A stretch of DNA of 64,000 nucleotides from Hordeum vulgare subsp. vulgare (Eukaryota; Streptophyta; Magnoliopsida; Poales; Poaceae), in NCBI RefSeq assembly GCF_904849725.1, contig NC_058520.1:346515670-346579669 (forward strand). The letters are read 5' to 3'. Made by a program: the position numbers and the translations under genes. This document shows positions 47,139 through 57,788 of the stretch, in pieces. Within the stretch, counting starts at the first letter, position 1, and each line of letters starts with the position of its first letter. The notes under the pieces are model-generated. The model saw only the letters and a list, made by a program, of their open reading frames with translations, was not told where the DNA came from and ran no database searches.

Positions 47139-47736
47139 GTGGTATCAGAGCCAGGTTTTCTATGCGTAGATTCGATGCACGAGTAGAACACAAAAGGTTG
47201 TGGGCGATGATTTGTCAATTGCTTGCCGCTACTAGTATTATTCTTTTCCGGCGGTATTGTGGGTGAAGTGGCCCGGACCGACATTACACGTACGCTTACG
47301 TGAGACTGGTTCCACCGACAGACATGCAAACCGTGCATAAAGGTGGCTAGCGGGTGTCCGTCTCTCCCACTCTAGTCGGATTGGATTTGATGGAAAGGGT
47401 CCTTATGAAGGGTAAATAGCTTTGGCATATCATTGTTGTGGCTGTCACGTAGGTAAGAAAGCGTTCTTTCTAGAAACCCAAATCAGCCACGTAAAACTTG
47501 CAACAACAATTAGAGGACATCTAACTTGTTTTTGCAGGGTTTGACATGTGATGTGATATGGCCAAAGTTGTGATGTTGCATGTATGATGTATGAGATGAT
47601 CATGTTATTGTAATAGGTTTCACGACTTGCATGTCGATGAGTCTGACAACCGGAAGGAGCCAGAGGAGTTGTCTTAATTTATTGTATGAGATGCAACGCC
47701 ATGTGCTTACTACTTTTACTTCATTGCTAACGGTTA
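47139..47736 (+). other. Second, truncated RLC-2-type leader with primer site
   Basis: TGGTATCAGAGC at 47140-47151, followed by sequence alignable with 40102-40702, including the GATGTGATATGGCC and GCTAACGGTTA phrases. It is cut at about 47736 and joined to LTR-b. This indicates a former LTR-interior-LTR-interior array with deletion of the right part. Confidence 0.85.
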
Positions 47737-48539
47737 CTCCTTGTAATTCTCTTCGAGTTGTGGGTTTTGTCTGGCCAACTAGATCTATGATTCTTGCAAT
47801 GGGAGAAGTGCTTGGTTTAGGGTTCATACCGTGCGGTTACCTCACCCAGTGATAGAAGGGGTAGCGAGGCACGCATCGTGTTGTTGCCATCAAGGGTAAA
47901 AAGATGGGGCTTTCATCATTGCTATGAGATTATCCCTCTACATCATGTCATCTTGCTTAAGGCGTTACTCTGTTCGTCATGAACTCAATACACTAGATGC
48001 ATGCTGGATAGCGGTCGATGTGTGGAGTAATAGTAGTAGATGCAGAAAGTATTGGTCTACTTGTCTCGGACGTGATGCCTATATGTATGATCATTGCCTT
48101 AGATATTGTCATGACTATGCGCGGTTCTATCAATTACTCGACAGTAATTTGTTCACCCACCGTGATATTTGCTATTATGAGAGAAGCCTCTAGCGAACAC
48201 TATGGCCCCGAGGGTCTATTCCACACCATATTTTCAGCCTTACACTTTTTACTTCGTTGCACTTTCCGCCGTCACATCTCACTTTGCAAACAATCTTGAA
48301 GGGATTGGCAACCCCTTTGAAGCATTGGGTGCAAGCTTGTTTGTGTTTGCGTAGGTACTCTGGACTTGAAGAGGCCCTCCTTCTGGATCGATACCTTGGT
48401 TCTCAAACTGAGGGAAATACTTACTGCTCCTGTGCTGCATCACCCTTTCCTCTTCAAGGGAAAAACTGACGCAAACCAGAGAAGTAACAAGAAGAATTCC
48501 TAAGCGCCATGGAAGGACTTTTGTTGCCGCAGCATGACC

Positions 48540-49224
48540 TCACCCAGTGACAGAAGGGGTAGCGAGGCACGCATCATGTTGTTTCCATCAAGGGTAAAAA
48601 GATGGGGTTTCCATCATTGGTTTGAGTTTATCCATCTACATCATGTCATCTTGCTTAAGGCGCTACTCTGTTCGTCATGAACTCAATACACTAGATGCAT
48701 GCTGGATAGCGGTCGATGTGTGGAGTAATAGTAGTAGATGCAGAAAGTATCGATCTACTTGTCTTGGACGTGGTGCCTATATGTATGATCATTGCCTTAG
48801 ATATCGTCATGACTTTTGCGTGGTTCTATCAATTGCTCGACAGTAATTTGTTCACCCACCGTAATATTATTTAATTTTGAGAGAAGCCTCTAGTGAACAC
48901 TATGGCCCCCGGGTCTACTTCACACAATATTTTCAGCCTTCTCTTTTACTTCATTTCACTTTCCTCCTTCAGATCTCACTTTTCAATCAATCTTGAAGGG
49001 ATTGACAACCCCTTTATAGCGTTGGGTGCAAGCTCTTTTGTGTTTGCGCAGGTACTCTGGACTTGACGAGATTCTCCTACTGGATTGATACCTTGTTTCT
49101 CAAACTGAGGGAAATACTTACTGCTCCTGTGCTGCATCACCCTTTCCTCTTCAAGGGAAAAACCAACGCAAGCCAAGTCTCCCTCAATGTGTCAATTTCT
49201 GGCGTTGTTGTTTGAGAAGTAGCA
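48540..49224 (+). repeat. RLG-3 5' LTR, distal part
   Basis: Resumes directly after TGACC (48535-48539) with TCACCCAGTGACAG, exactly where the intact 3' LTR continues. It ends GAAGTAGCA. It differs from the matching part of the 3' LTR at only about 10 of 685 positions by eye. Confidence 0.88.
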
Positions 49225-49265
49225 GAAGGATTTCTGGCGCTGTTGTTTGAGAAGTAGTAGAAGGA
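49196..49265 (+). repeat. 35-bp tandem duplication at the RLG-3 LTR/primer-site junction
   Basis: Units 49196-49230 and 49231-49265 both start TTTCTGGCG and differ at two positions; a third, partial unit carries the working primer site. The LTR end (49224) lies inside the first unit. Confidence 0.85.
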
Positions 49266-49269
49266 TTTC

Positions 49270-49287
49270 TAGCGCCGTTGCCGGGGA
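49270..49287 (+). other. RLG-3 primer-binding site, tRNA-Asp type
   Basis: TAGCGCCGTTGCCGGGGA, the same sequence as in RLG-1, complementary to the tRNA-Asp 3' end except near its start. It lies about 45 bp after the LTR end because of the tandem duplication. Confidence 0.8.
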
Positions 49288-49490
49288 GGATCAAGTCAAG
49301 AACTCATCCAAGTAAGTGTCGCAAACTCATCTCTTGCATTTACTTTTTTGCCTCTCGTTTTCCTCTCCCCCACTTCTGAAAAACAAAAATTTACAAAAAT
49401 ATTTGCCCTTTTCGTTTTCCTTTTTCGTTCGCCCTTTTCTCTCGCTTGCTTTCTGTTCACTTGTGTGCTTGCTTGCTTGCTGAAGTCACC

Positions 49491-51158
49491 ATGACTGAAA
49501 ACACCAAACATTGTGACTTCTTGAATACTAATAATAATGTTTTTATTAGTACTCCGATTGCTTCCGCCACTAGTGCGGAATCATACGAAATCAATGCTGA
49601 TTTGCTAAATCTTGTTATGAAAGAGCAATTCTCCGGCCTTGCTAGTGAAGACGCCGCATCCCATCTTAATACATTCATTGAGCTTTGCGATATGCAAAAG
49701 AAGAAAGATGTGGATAATGATGTGATTAAATTGACGCTTTTTCCTTTCTCGTTGCGAGATCGAGCAAAAACTTGGTTTTCGTCTTTGCCCAAAAATAGTA
49801 TTGATTCTTGGAATGAGTGCAAAGATGGTTACATATCCAAGTATTTTCCGTCGGCTAAGATTATCTCTCTCCGTAATGATATTATGAATTTTAAGCAACT
49901 TGATCATGAACATGTTGCACAATCTTGGGAGAGAATGAAATTGATGATTAGAAATTGTTCCGCTCATGGCTTGAGTCTTTGGATGCTTATACAAATATTT
50001 TACACTGGCTTGAATTTCGCTTCTAGAAATATCTTGGACTCCGCCTCAGGTGAAACGTTCATGGAAATCACGTTAGGAGACGCTACAAAACTCCTAGACA
50101 ATATCATGACGAACTACTCTCATTGACACACTGAAAAGTCACCTACTAGTAAGAAGGTACACGCTATAGAAGAAATTAACTCGTTGAGTGCTAAGATGGA
50201 TGAGTTAATGAATTTGGTTGCTAGTAGAAGTTCTCCTCCTAATGATATGCCCTTGTCTTCCTTGATTGAGAGTAGCAACGCTAGCTTGGACGTTAATATT
50301 GTTGGTAGGAATAATTTTGGCAACAACAATGCTTTTAGAGGAAACTATGTTCCTAGGCCTTTTCCTAGTAACCCCTCAAATAACTTTGGCAACTCCTACA
50401 ACAATACTCATGGAAATTATAATAGATTACCCTCTGATCTAGAGAGTAATATCAAAGAGTTTATCAACTCAGAAAAGATTTTCAGTGCTTCCATAGAGGA
50501 AAAACTACTCAAAATTAACGATTTGGCTAGGAGCATTGATAGAATGTCTAGTGATATTGATGCTTTCAAAGTTAGATGTGCTCCTCCCAAGATCAATATG
50601 GATGAAACTTTGAAAGCTATGCGTGTTTCGATGAGTGAGAGAAAAGAAAGAACCGCCCAAATTCGTGCTAGACATGAATGTCTTAAAAGGGCGTGTTCTC
50701 GTGATAAGAATCACGAAGATCTTAAAGAGCTTGGTGTGACTCCCATTGAATCTTTGTTTTATTGTGTTAAACCTAATGATGATGGGGCTGGATATGAATC
50801 CACTTTGGTTGAAAAACGCCCCAATGATTCGGAGTCCATCTATCTTGTTGCTAAAAGCATTAAAAGTGGAGTAGAAGATATTAAAACTTTGAGTAGTAAT
50901 GAAGTTACTACTTTGGATTACAAGGAATTCAATTATGATAGTTTCTCCTTGATTGAATGCATTTCCTTGATGCAATCCATGCTAAACTCTCCACACGCTT
51001 ATAGCCAAAACAAGGCCTTTACCGATCATATCGTCGAAGCTATGATAAAATCTCTTGAAGAGAAACTTGAATTGGAAGTTTCTTTCCTAGAAAGCTTCGT
51101 GATGAGTGGGAACCTACTATCAAAATCAAAATCAAAAACTATGAATGCAATGCTTTGA
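49491..51158 (+). pseudogene. RLG-3 gag, one internal nonsense codon
   Basis: Starts at ATG 49491 after CACC. Residues 40-210 form the retrotransposon gag domain (ASHLNTFIELCDMQK, LFPFSLRDRAKTWFSSLP, ISKYFPSAK). TGA at 50124-50126 interrupts the frame, which then continues in phase with a helical segment (AIEEINSLSAKMDELMNLV), an Asn/Pro-rich linker (GRNNFGNNNAFRGNY) and a C-terminal helical part. Near 51095 the phase shifts before the protease. Expected to form capsid particles; disabled by the stop. Confidence 0.85.
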
Positions 51159-51537
51159 GTGATTTGGGTGCTAGTGTTTCCGCGATTCCAAAGTCTTTAT
51201 GTGATGTTCTGGGTTTTAATGAGATTGAGCAGTGTTCTCTTAATTTGCATCTTGCAGATTCTACTGTCAATAAACCCATGGGAAGGATCAATGATGTTCT
51301 TATTATTGCAAATAGGAACTATGTACCCGTGATTGCAATCCTACTTGCCCTATCATTCTTGGTAGACCTTTCCTAAGGACTATCGGTGCTATCATCAATA
51401 TGAAGGAAGGGAATATTAGATTTCAATTTCCTTTAAATAAGGGCAAGGAGCATTTTCCTAGAAATAAAATAAGATTGCCTTATGAATCCATGATGAGGGC
51501 TACTTATGGTTTGAGCACCAAAGACGACGATACGTGA
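51155..51537 (+). pseudogene. RLG-3 aspartic protease remnant
   Basis: SDLGASVSAIPKSLCDVLG carries the D-x-GAS active site; NKPMGRINDVLIIANRNYVPV matches the flap region. A deletion and shift near 51335 disrupt the second half, but FPLNKGKEHFPRNK, shared with RLG-1, follows and the remnant ends at 51535-51537. No RT sequence follows. Confidence 0.8.
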
Positions 51538-54197
51538 TTCTATCGCTTTATGCCTAACTAAGGGCGTTAAACAATAGCGCTTGTTGGGAGGCAACCCAAT
51601 GAATTTATCTTTTTCTTTATGTTTTCTTGCGTACACACCATCATAATTCTGTTATGATTGTGTCTTTTCTGTTTCTTTTTGTGTTTGAGCCAAACAAAAC
51701 CTTTATGACTAGTCTTGGTGATGGTTGTTTGATCCTGCTGGAAAAAGACAGAAACTTTTCGCTCACGAGATTATTTTTCATTTTTATTCAGAAAGAGATT
51801 TTGAGTTGATTAGTTTTGCTTCTAGTTGATATGCCTTTTTCCCAGGCAGTCGTAAATTTTCAGAATTTTTGAGGTACCAGAAGTATACGAAGTATACAGA
51901 TTGCTACAGACTGGTCTGTTTTTTGACAGATTCTGTTTTTGTTGAGTTGGTTGCTTGTTTTGATGAAATTATGGGTAGTATCATGGGGTACTAGCCATGG
52001 AAAAGTGAGAATACAGTAATATAACACCAATATGAATATAAATCAAGCTTGCTATAGTACCTAAAAAGGTGGTAGTTTGTTTTCTTGTGCTAATGATATC
52101 ACGAGTTTCTGTTTAAGTTTTGTGTTGTGAAGTTTTCAAGTTTTGGGTGATGTTCTTATGGACAGAGGGATAAAGAGTGGAAAGAGCTCAAGCTTGGGGA
52201 TGCCTAAGGAATCCCAAGCCAAATTCAAGGACACAAAAAAGCCTAAGCTTGGGGATTCCCCGGAAAGGCATCCCCTCTTTCATCTTCAATACATCGGTAA
52301 CATTACTTGGAGCTATATTTTTATTCACCACATGATATGTGTTTTGCTTGGAGCGTCTTGTATCGTAGGAGTATTTTCTTTTTTTTGTGTCACAATCATC
52401 CTTTGTGCACACCTTTTGAGATAGACATGCACTCATCGTGAATTTGCTAGAATGCTCATTGTGCTTCACTTATATCTTTTGAGCCTAGATAATTTTGCTC
52501 TGTGTGCTTCACTTAGATCTTTTAGAGCACGGCGGTGCATAACTTGGTAGTTGGTTTGTGCTATGAAAGTAGTCCCAAAGGTGATAGGCACCCAAAGAGG
52601 ATACAAAAACTTCCATCTTCAAGTGCATTGAGTAGAAAGAGAAGTTTGATTCCTCTCAATTAGTTTTGAGATGTGGATTTGGTAATATTAAATAGTTATG
52701 TTAGTAGGGTGTTGTGAATCTAGAAATACTTATGTTGAAGTTAGTGATTCCCGTAACATGCACGTATGGTGAACCACTATGTTAGGAAGTCGGAGCATAA
52801 TTGATCTATTGATTGTTATCCTTTGTGTTGCGGTCGGGATCGCGTGATGGTTAACACCTACCAACCCTTCCCCTAGGAGTATGCGTTTAGCACTTTGTTT
52901 CGATTACTAATAAAAAACTTTCGCAATAAGTATGTGAGCTCTTCATGACTAATGTGAGTCCATGGTATAGATGCACTTTCACCTTCCACCATTGCTAGCC
53001 TCTCTAGTACCGCGCAATTTTCGTCGGTACACAAAACCACCATATGCCTTCCTCAAAACAACCACCATACCTACCTACTATGGCATTTTCGTAGCCATTT
53101 CGAGATATATTGCCATGCAACTCCCACCGTTCCGTCTCATGACTTGTGTCGTCACTCTCATATTGCCATTGCATGATCGTAAGATAGCTAGAGAGATGTT
53201 TCAACGTCATACGCCAAGCTAGATCGTTGCACATCCCGGTACACTACCGGAGGCATTTCCTATAAAGTCATCATCGTTCTGAGCTTTGAGCTGTGAGTAA
53301 ATAAAAGTATGATGATCATCATTATTAGAGCATTGTCCCATGTGAGGAAATAAAATAAAATAGGCCAAAGTTTCCCACATAAAAAAGAGGCCAAAGACCC
53401 AAATAAAAAAAAGAGAGAGAAAAAGAGAGAAGGGACAATGCTACTATATTTTTTCACACTTGTGCTTCATAATAGCACCATGTTCTTCATGATTGAGAGC
53501 CTATTGTTTTGTCACCACCATATACTAGTGGGAATCTTTATATTATAACTTGGATTGTATATTCCAATGATGGGCTTCCTCAAAATTGCCCTAGGTCTTC
53601 GTGAGCAAGCAAGTCGGATGCACACCCACTAGTTCTCATTTTGAGCTTTCACATACTTATAGATCTCGTGCATCCTTTGTATGGCAATCCCTACTCATTC
53701 ACATTAATATCTATTAATGGGCATCTCCATAACCCTTTGATATGCCGAGTCAATGTGACCATCTCCTCCTTTTTTGTCTCACAACCACCACCACACTCTG
53801 TTCCACCTATAGTGCTATATCCATGGCTCACGCTCATGTATTGCATGATAGTTGAAAAAGGTTTGAGAAAGTAAGGGTGCGAAAACAATTACTTGGCCAA
53901 TACCGGGGTTGTGCATGATTTAAATTAGTTGTGTGGGGATGATGGAGCATAGCCATACTATACGATTTTGTAGGGATAACTTTCTTTGGCCTTGTTATTT
54001 CGAAAGTTCATGATTACCTTGCTAGTTTGCTTGAAGTATTATTGTTTTCATGTCAATAGCAAACTATTGTTTTGAATCTTAAGGATCTGAACATTCATGT
54101 CACATGAAAGGAGTTACAAAGGACAACTATGCTAGGTAGCATTCCACATAAAACATTCAGTCTTTATCACTTCCCTACTCGAGGACGAGAAGGAGTT
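51538..54197 (+). other. RLG-3 long 3' non-coding domain
   Basis: About 2.7 kb with no credible protein. It contains internal AAGCTTGGGGATGCC (52190-52204) and AAGCTTGGGGATTCCC (52245-52260), blocks alignable to RLG-1, and a purine-rich hairpin at 53329-53442. Confidence 0.7.
53329..53442 (+). repeat. Inverted repeat around a purine-rich run
   Basis: AGCATTGTCCC (53329-53339) pairs perfectly with GGGACAATGCT (53432-53442). The loop is dominated by A and G (AAAAAAGAGAGAGAAAAAG). Position and design match 8291-8467 in RLG-1 although the stem bases differ. Confidence 0.78.
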
Positions 54198-54212
54198 AAG
54201 CTTGGGGATGCT
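54198..54212 (+). other. RLG-3 polypurine tract
   Basis: AAGCTTGGGGATGCT directly before the 3' LTR; same core as RLG-1. Confidence 0.7.
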
Positions 54213-55755
54213 TGATACGTCTCCAACATATCTATAATTTTTGATGGTTTCATGCTATTATCTTGTCAAACTTTGGATGTTTTGTATGCCTTTTATATCT
54301 TTTTTGGGACTAATTTATTAACTCAGTGCCAAGTGCCAGTTCCTGTTTTTTCCGTGTTTTTGGCCCTTTTCACACGAGGATTTTAAACGGAGTCCAAACG
54401 GAATAAAACTTACGAAAAGATTTTTTCTGGAACAGAAGATACGCAGAAAGCTTGGGAACCAAGGCAGGGAGTCCCGGGGGAGGCCACAAGCCCCCATGGC
54501 GCGGCCAGGGGGCCCGCGTCTCCCAGGATTGTGGGCTCCCTGGGCCTCCCTGCCCTAGCTCCTTCGCCTATATATTCCCTAAAATCACTAAAAATCAGGG
54601 GAGCCACGAAAATACTTTTCTGCCGCCGCAAGCTTGTGTCTCCGCAAGATCCCATGTGGGGCACGTTTTGGTGCCCTGCCGGAGGGGAGATTTGGATACG
54701 GAGGGCTTCTTCATCAACACCATGACCTCTCCGATGATGCGTGAGTAGTTCAGCATAGACCTACGGGTCCATAGCTAGTAGCTAGATGGCTTCTTCTCTC
54801 TCTTGGATCTTCTATACAAAGTTCTCCACGATCTTCATGGAGATCTATCCGATGTAATCTTCTTTTGCGGTGTGTATGTCGAGATCCGATGAATTGTGGA
54901 TTTATGATCAGATTATCTACGAATCTTATTTGAGTTTCTTCTAATCTCTCTTATGCATGATCTCATATCCTTGTAATTCTCTTCGAGTTGTGGGTTTTGT
55001 TTGGCCAACTTGATCTATGATTCTTGCAATGGGAGAAGTGCTTGGTTTTGGGTTCATACCGTGTGGTGACCTCACCCAGTGACAGAAGGGGTAGCGAGGC
55101 ACGCATCATGTTGTTTCCATCAAGGGTAAAAAGATGGGGTTTCCATCATTGGTTTGAGTTTATCCATCTACATCATGTCATCTTGCTTAAGGCGCTACTC
55201 TGTTTGTCATGAACTCAATACACTAGATGCATGCTGGATAGCGGTCGATGTGTGGAGTAATAGTAGTAGATGCAGAAAGTATCGATCTACTTGTCTTGGA
55301 CGTGGTGCCTATATGTATGACCATTGCCTTAGATATCGTCATGACTTTTGCGCGGTTCTATCAATTGCTCGACAGTAATTTGTTCACCCACCGTAATATT
55401 TGTTATTTTGAGAGAAGCCTCTAGTGAACACTATGGCCCCCGGGTCTACTTCACACAATATTTTCAGCCTTCTCTTTTACTTCATTTCACTTTCCTCCTT
55501 CAGATCTCACTTTTCAATCAATCTTGAAGGGATTGACAACCCCTTTATAGCGTTGGGTGCAAGCTCTTTTGTGTTTGCGCAGGTACTCTGGACTTGACGA
55601 GATTCTCCTACTGGATTGATACCTTGTTTCTCAAACTGAGGGAAATACTTACTGCTCCTGTGCTGCATCACCCTTTCCTCTTCAAGGGAAAAACCAACGC
55701 AAGCCAAGTCTCCCTCAACGTGTCAATTTCTGGCGCTGTTGTTTGAGAAGTAGCT
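54213..55755 (+). repeat. RLG-3 3' LTR, intact
   Basis: TGATACGTCTCC to GAAGTAGCT, 1543 bp; the final A of the usual CA end has become T. It serves as the uninterrupted reference for the split 5' LTR. Confidence 0.9.
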
Positions 55756-55760
55756 GACTC

Positions 55761-55802
55761 CTCGTCCGAATCCGCATGGCGGACCGGGACGTCGATCATC
55801 AT
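55761..55802 (-). pseudogene. RLG-2 gag first codons, separated by RLG-3
   Basis: On the minus strand, ATG codons at 55802 and 55799 open a frame of about 13 codons up to the RLG-3 boundary. Counting one copy of the GACTC duplication, this frame is in phase with the gag frame at 36714. RLG-3 therefore landed in gag coding sequence, not the leader. A start further upstream cannot be excluded. Confidence 0.6.
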
Positions 55803-56042
55803 CGGCGTTGCCTCATCGAAGGCGGGATCCACGGGCATGCAGATCGATCCGGACGCGATGCATCCGGTGGTTTAGGTGCGGCGCCCCGCCTGATAACCCA
55901 CAAGTATAGGGGATCGCAACAGTTTTCGAGGGTATAGTATTCAACCCAAATTTATTGATTCGACTCAAGGGGAAGCCAAATAATATTCTCAAGTATTAGC
56001 AGTTGAGTTGTCAATTTTAACCACACCTGAAAGATTTAGTAT

Positions 56043-56178
56043 CTGCAGCAAAGTATCAGTAGCAAAGTAGTGTGATAGCAAGAGTAGCAACAGTAACGAG
56101 TAGCAGCAAAGTGACAGCAGTAGCAATAGAGTAACAGTAGAAGCAGTGACAGTAGTAGCAGCAAAGTAACGTAGCAAG
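56043..56178. repeat. Imperfect AGT/AGC trinucleotide-rich repeat
   Basis: Repeats built from GTAGCA, GCAAAGTA and AACAGT variants within LTR-E. Low-complexity sequence of the LTR, not a gene. Confidence 0.7.
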
Positions 56179-56239
56179 GACTAGTAGGAAAAACTCGTAG
56201 GCATTGGATCGGTGATGGATGATTACGCCGGATGTTATT

Positions 56240-57788
56240 TGATACATCTCCAACGTATCTATAATTTTTTATGGTTTCATGCTACTATGTTGTCAAACTT
56301 TGGATGTTTTGCATACCTTTTATATATTTTTTGGGACTAACCTATTAACTCAGTGCCAAGTGCCAGTTCCTGTTTTTTCCATGTTTTTTACCCCTTTCAT
56401 AGGAGATTTTGGAACGGAGTCCAAACGGAATAAAATCCCCGAAAAGAATTTTTCCGTAATAGAAAAAAAACAGGAGATTTGAGAGCCAACGCAGGGGGGG
56501 CCCAGGGGCCCCACAAGCCCCCACCCTGCGGCCAGGGGGGAGGCCACGGCCCACAGGCTTGTGGGCCCCCTAGACGCCCTCTGCCCTAGGGGTTGCGCCT
56601 ATATATTCCCAAAAAATCAGGAGATCATCGAAAGTACTTTTCCGCCGCCGCAAGCTTCTGTCTCCGCAAGATCCCATCTGGGGCACATTCTGGTGCCCTG
56701 TCGGAGGGGGGATTCGGATACGGAGGGCTTTGTCATCAACACCATGACCTCTCCGATGATGCGTGAGTAGTTCACCATAGACCTACGGGTCCATAGCTAG
56801 TAACTAGATGGCTTCTTCCCTCTCTTGTATCTTCAATACAAAGTTCTCCATGATCTTCATGGAGATCTATCCGATGTAATCTTCTTTTGCGGTGTGTTTG
56901 TCGAGATTCGATGAATTGTGGATTTATGATCAGATTATCTATGAATGTTATTTGAGTTTCTTCTGATCTCTCTTATGCATGATTTCATATCCTTGTAATT
57001 CTCTTCGAGTTGTGGGTTTTGTTTGGCCAACTAGATCTATGATTCTTGCAATGGGAGAAGTGCTTGGTTTTGGGTTCATACCGTGCGGTGACCTCACCCA
57101 GTAACAGAAGGGGTATGGAGGCACGCATCGTGTTGTTGCCATCAAGGGTAAAAAGATGGGGTTTTCATCATTGGTTTGAGATTATCCCTCTACATCATGT
57201 CATCTTGCTAAAAGCATTACTTTGTTCGTCATGAACTCAATACACTAGATGCATGCTGGATAGCGGTCGTTGTGTGGAGTAATAGTAGTAGATGCAGAAA
57301 GTATCGGTCTACTTGTCTCGCACGTGATGCCTATATGTATGATCATTGACTTAGATATCGTCATGACTTTGCGATGTTCTATCAATTGCTCGACAGTAAT
57401 TTGTTTACCACCGTGATATTTGCTATTTTGAGAGAAGCCTCTAGTGAACACTATGGCCCCCGGGTCTACTCCACACCATATTTTCAGCCTTACACTTTTT
57501 ACTTCGTTGCACTTTCTGCCTTCAGATGTCACTTTGCAAACAATCTTGAAGGGATTGACAACCCCTTTGAAGCGTTGGGTGCAATCTTGTTTCTGTTTGC
57601 GCAGGTACTCTGGACTTGACGAGACCCTCCTACGGGATCGATACCTTGGTTCTCAAACTAAGGGAAATACTTACTTCTCCTATGCTGCATCACCCTTTCC
57701 TCTTCAAGGGAAAAACCAACGCAAGCTCAAGAGATGACAGAAGGATCTCTAGCACCACTGCCGGGGAACGACTTTTGTTGATGTAGCA
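56240..57788 (+). mobile_element. Solo LTR-d (same group as LTR-b)
   Basis: Starts TGATACATCTCC and ends GATGTAGCA, 1549 bp. The flanks TTATT (56235-56239) and CTATT (57789-57793) agree at 4 of 5 positions. It aligns with the RLG-3 and LTR-b LTRs. Its last 60 bp include a relic primer-site-like TAGCACCACTGCCGGGGA (from about 57748) before a GACTTTTGTTG...GCA end shared with LTR-b. Confidence 0.8.

Larger units (their letters stand above)
38335..47736 (+). mobile_element. RLC-2: Copia element with extra leader after its second LTR
   Basis: LTRs at 38335-40101 (1767 bp) and 45369-47138 (1770 bp), TGTTGGAAATATGCCC...TTACCCAACA. The left flank is TTCAT (38330-38334). On the right the second LTR is followed by another primer site and about 600 bp of leader before host LTR-b sequence resumes near 47737 (TCCTTGTAATTC), so the right target duplication is gone. 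LTRs differ by about 3 percent by eye, so this insertion is older than RLC-1, yet its genes are far better preserved. Confidence 0.9.
37577..48534 (+). mobile_element. Solo LTR-b (Gypsy family related to RLG-3), containing RLC-2
   Basis: Starts TGATATGTCTCC, ends GCCGCAGCA, with TGACC duplicated on both sides (37572-37576, 48535-48539). Without RLC-2 it is about 1556 bp and aligns with the RLG-3 LTR over most of its length, but its last ~50 bp (from about 48490) resemble sequence that normally follows an LTR. No internal region of its own remains, so it is a solo LTR formed by LTR-LTR recombination. Confidence 0.85.
36715..55755 (+). mobile_element. RLG-3: non-autonomous Gypsy element (gag-protease only)
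   Basis: Starts TGATACGTCTCC at 36715 and ends at 55755 with the perfect duplication GACTC on both sides (36710-36714, 55756-55760). The 5' LTR is split (36715-37576 and 48540-49224, 1547 bp together) by solo LTR-b; the 3' LTR is 54213-55755 (1543 bp). The interior (49225-54212) has a tRNA-Asp primer site, gag, protease and a 2.7-kb non-coding tail. RT, RNase H and integrase are absent. Related in organisation to RLG-1. Confidence 0.92.

Noticed and set aside
48622..48846. Recurring short frame also seen at 47924-48193 and 55154-55378
   Set aside because: It recurs because it lies in related Gypsy LTRs. There is no coding signature, and the frame is broken in some copies.
49270..49287. Possible tRNA-Asp gene fragment
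   Set aside because: Only the 18-nt complement of the tRNA 3' end is present, in the position of a retrotransposon primer site. There is no cloverleaf.
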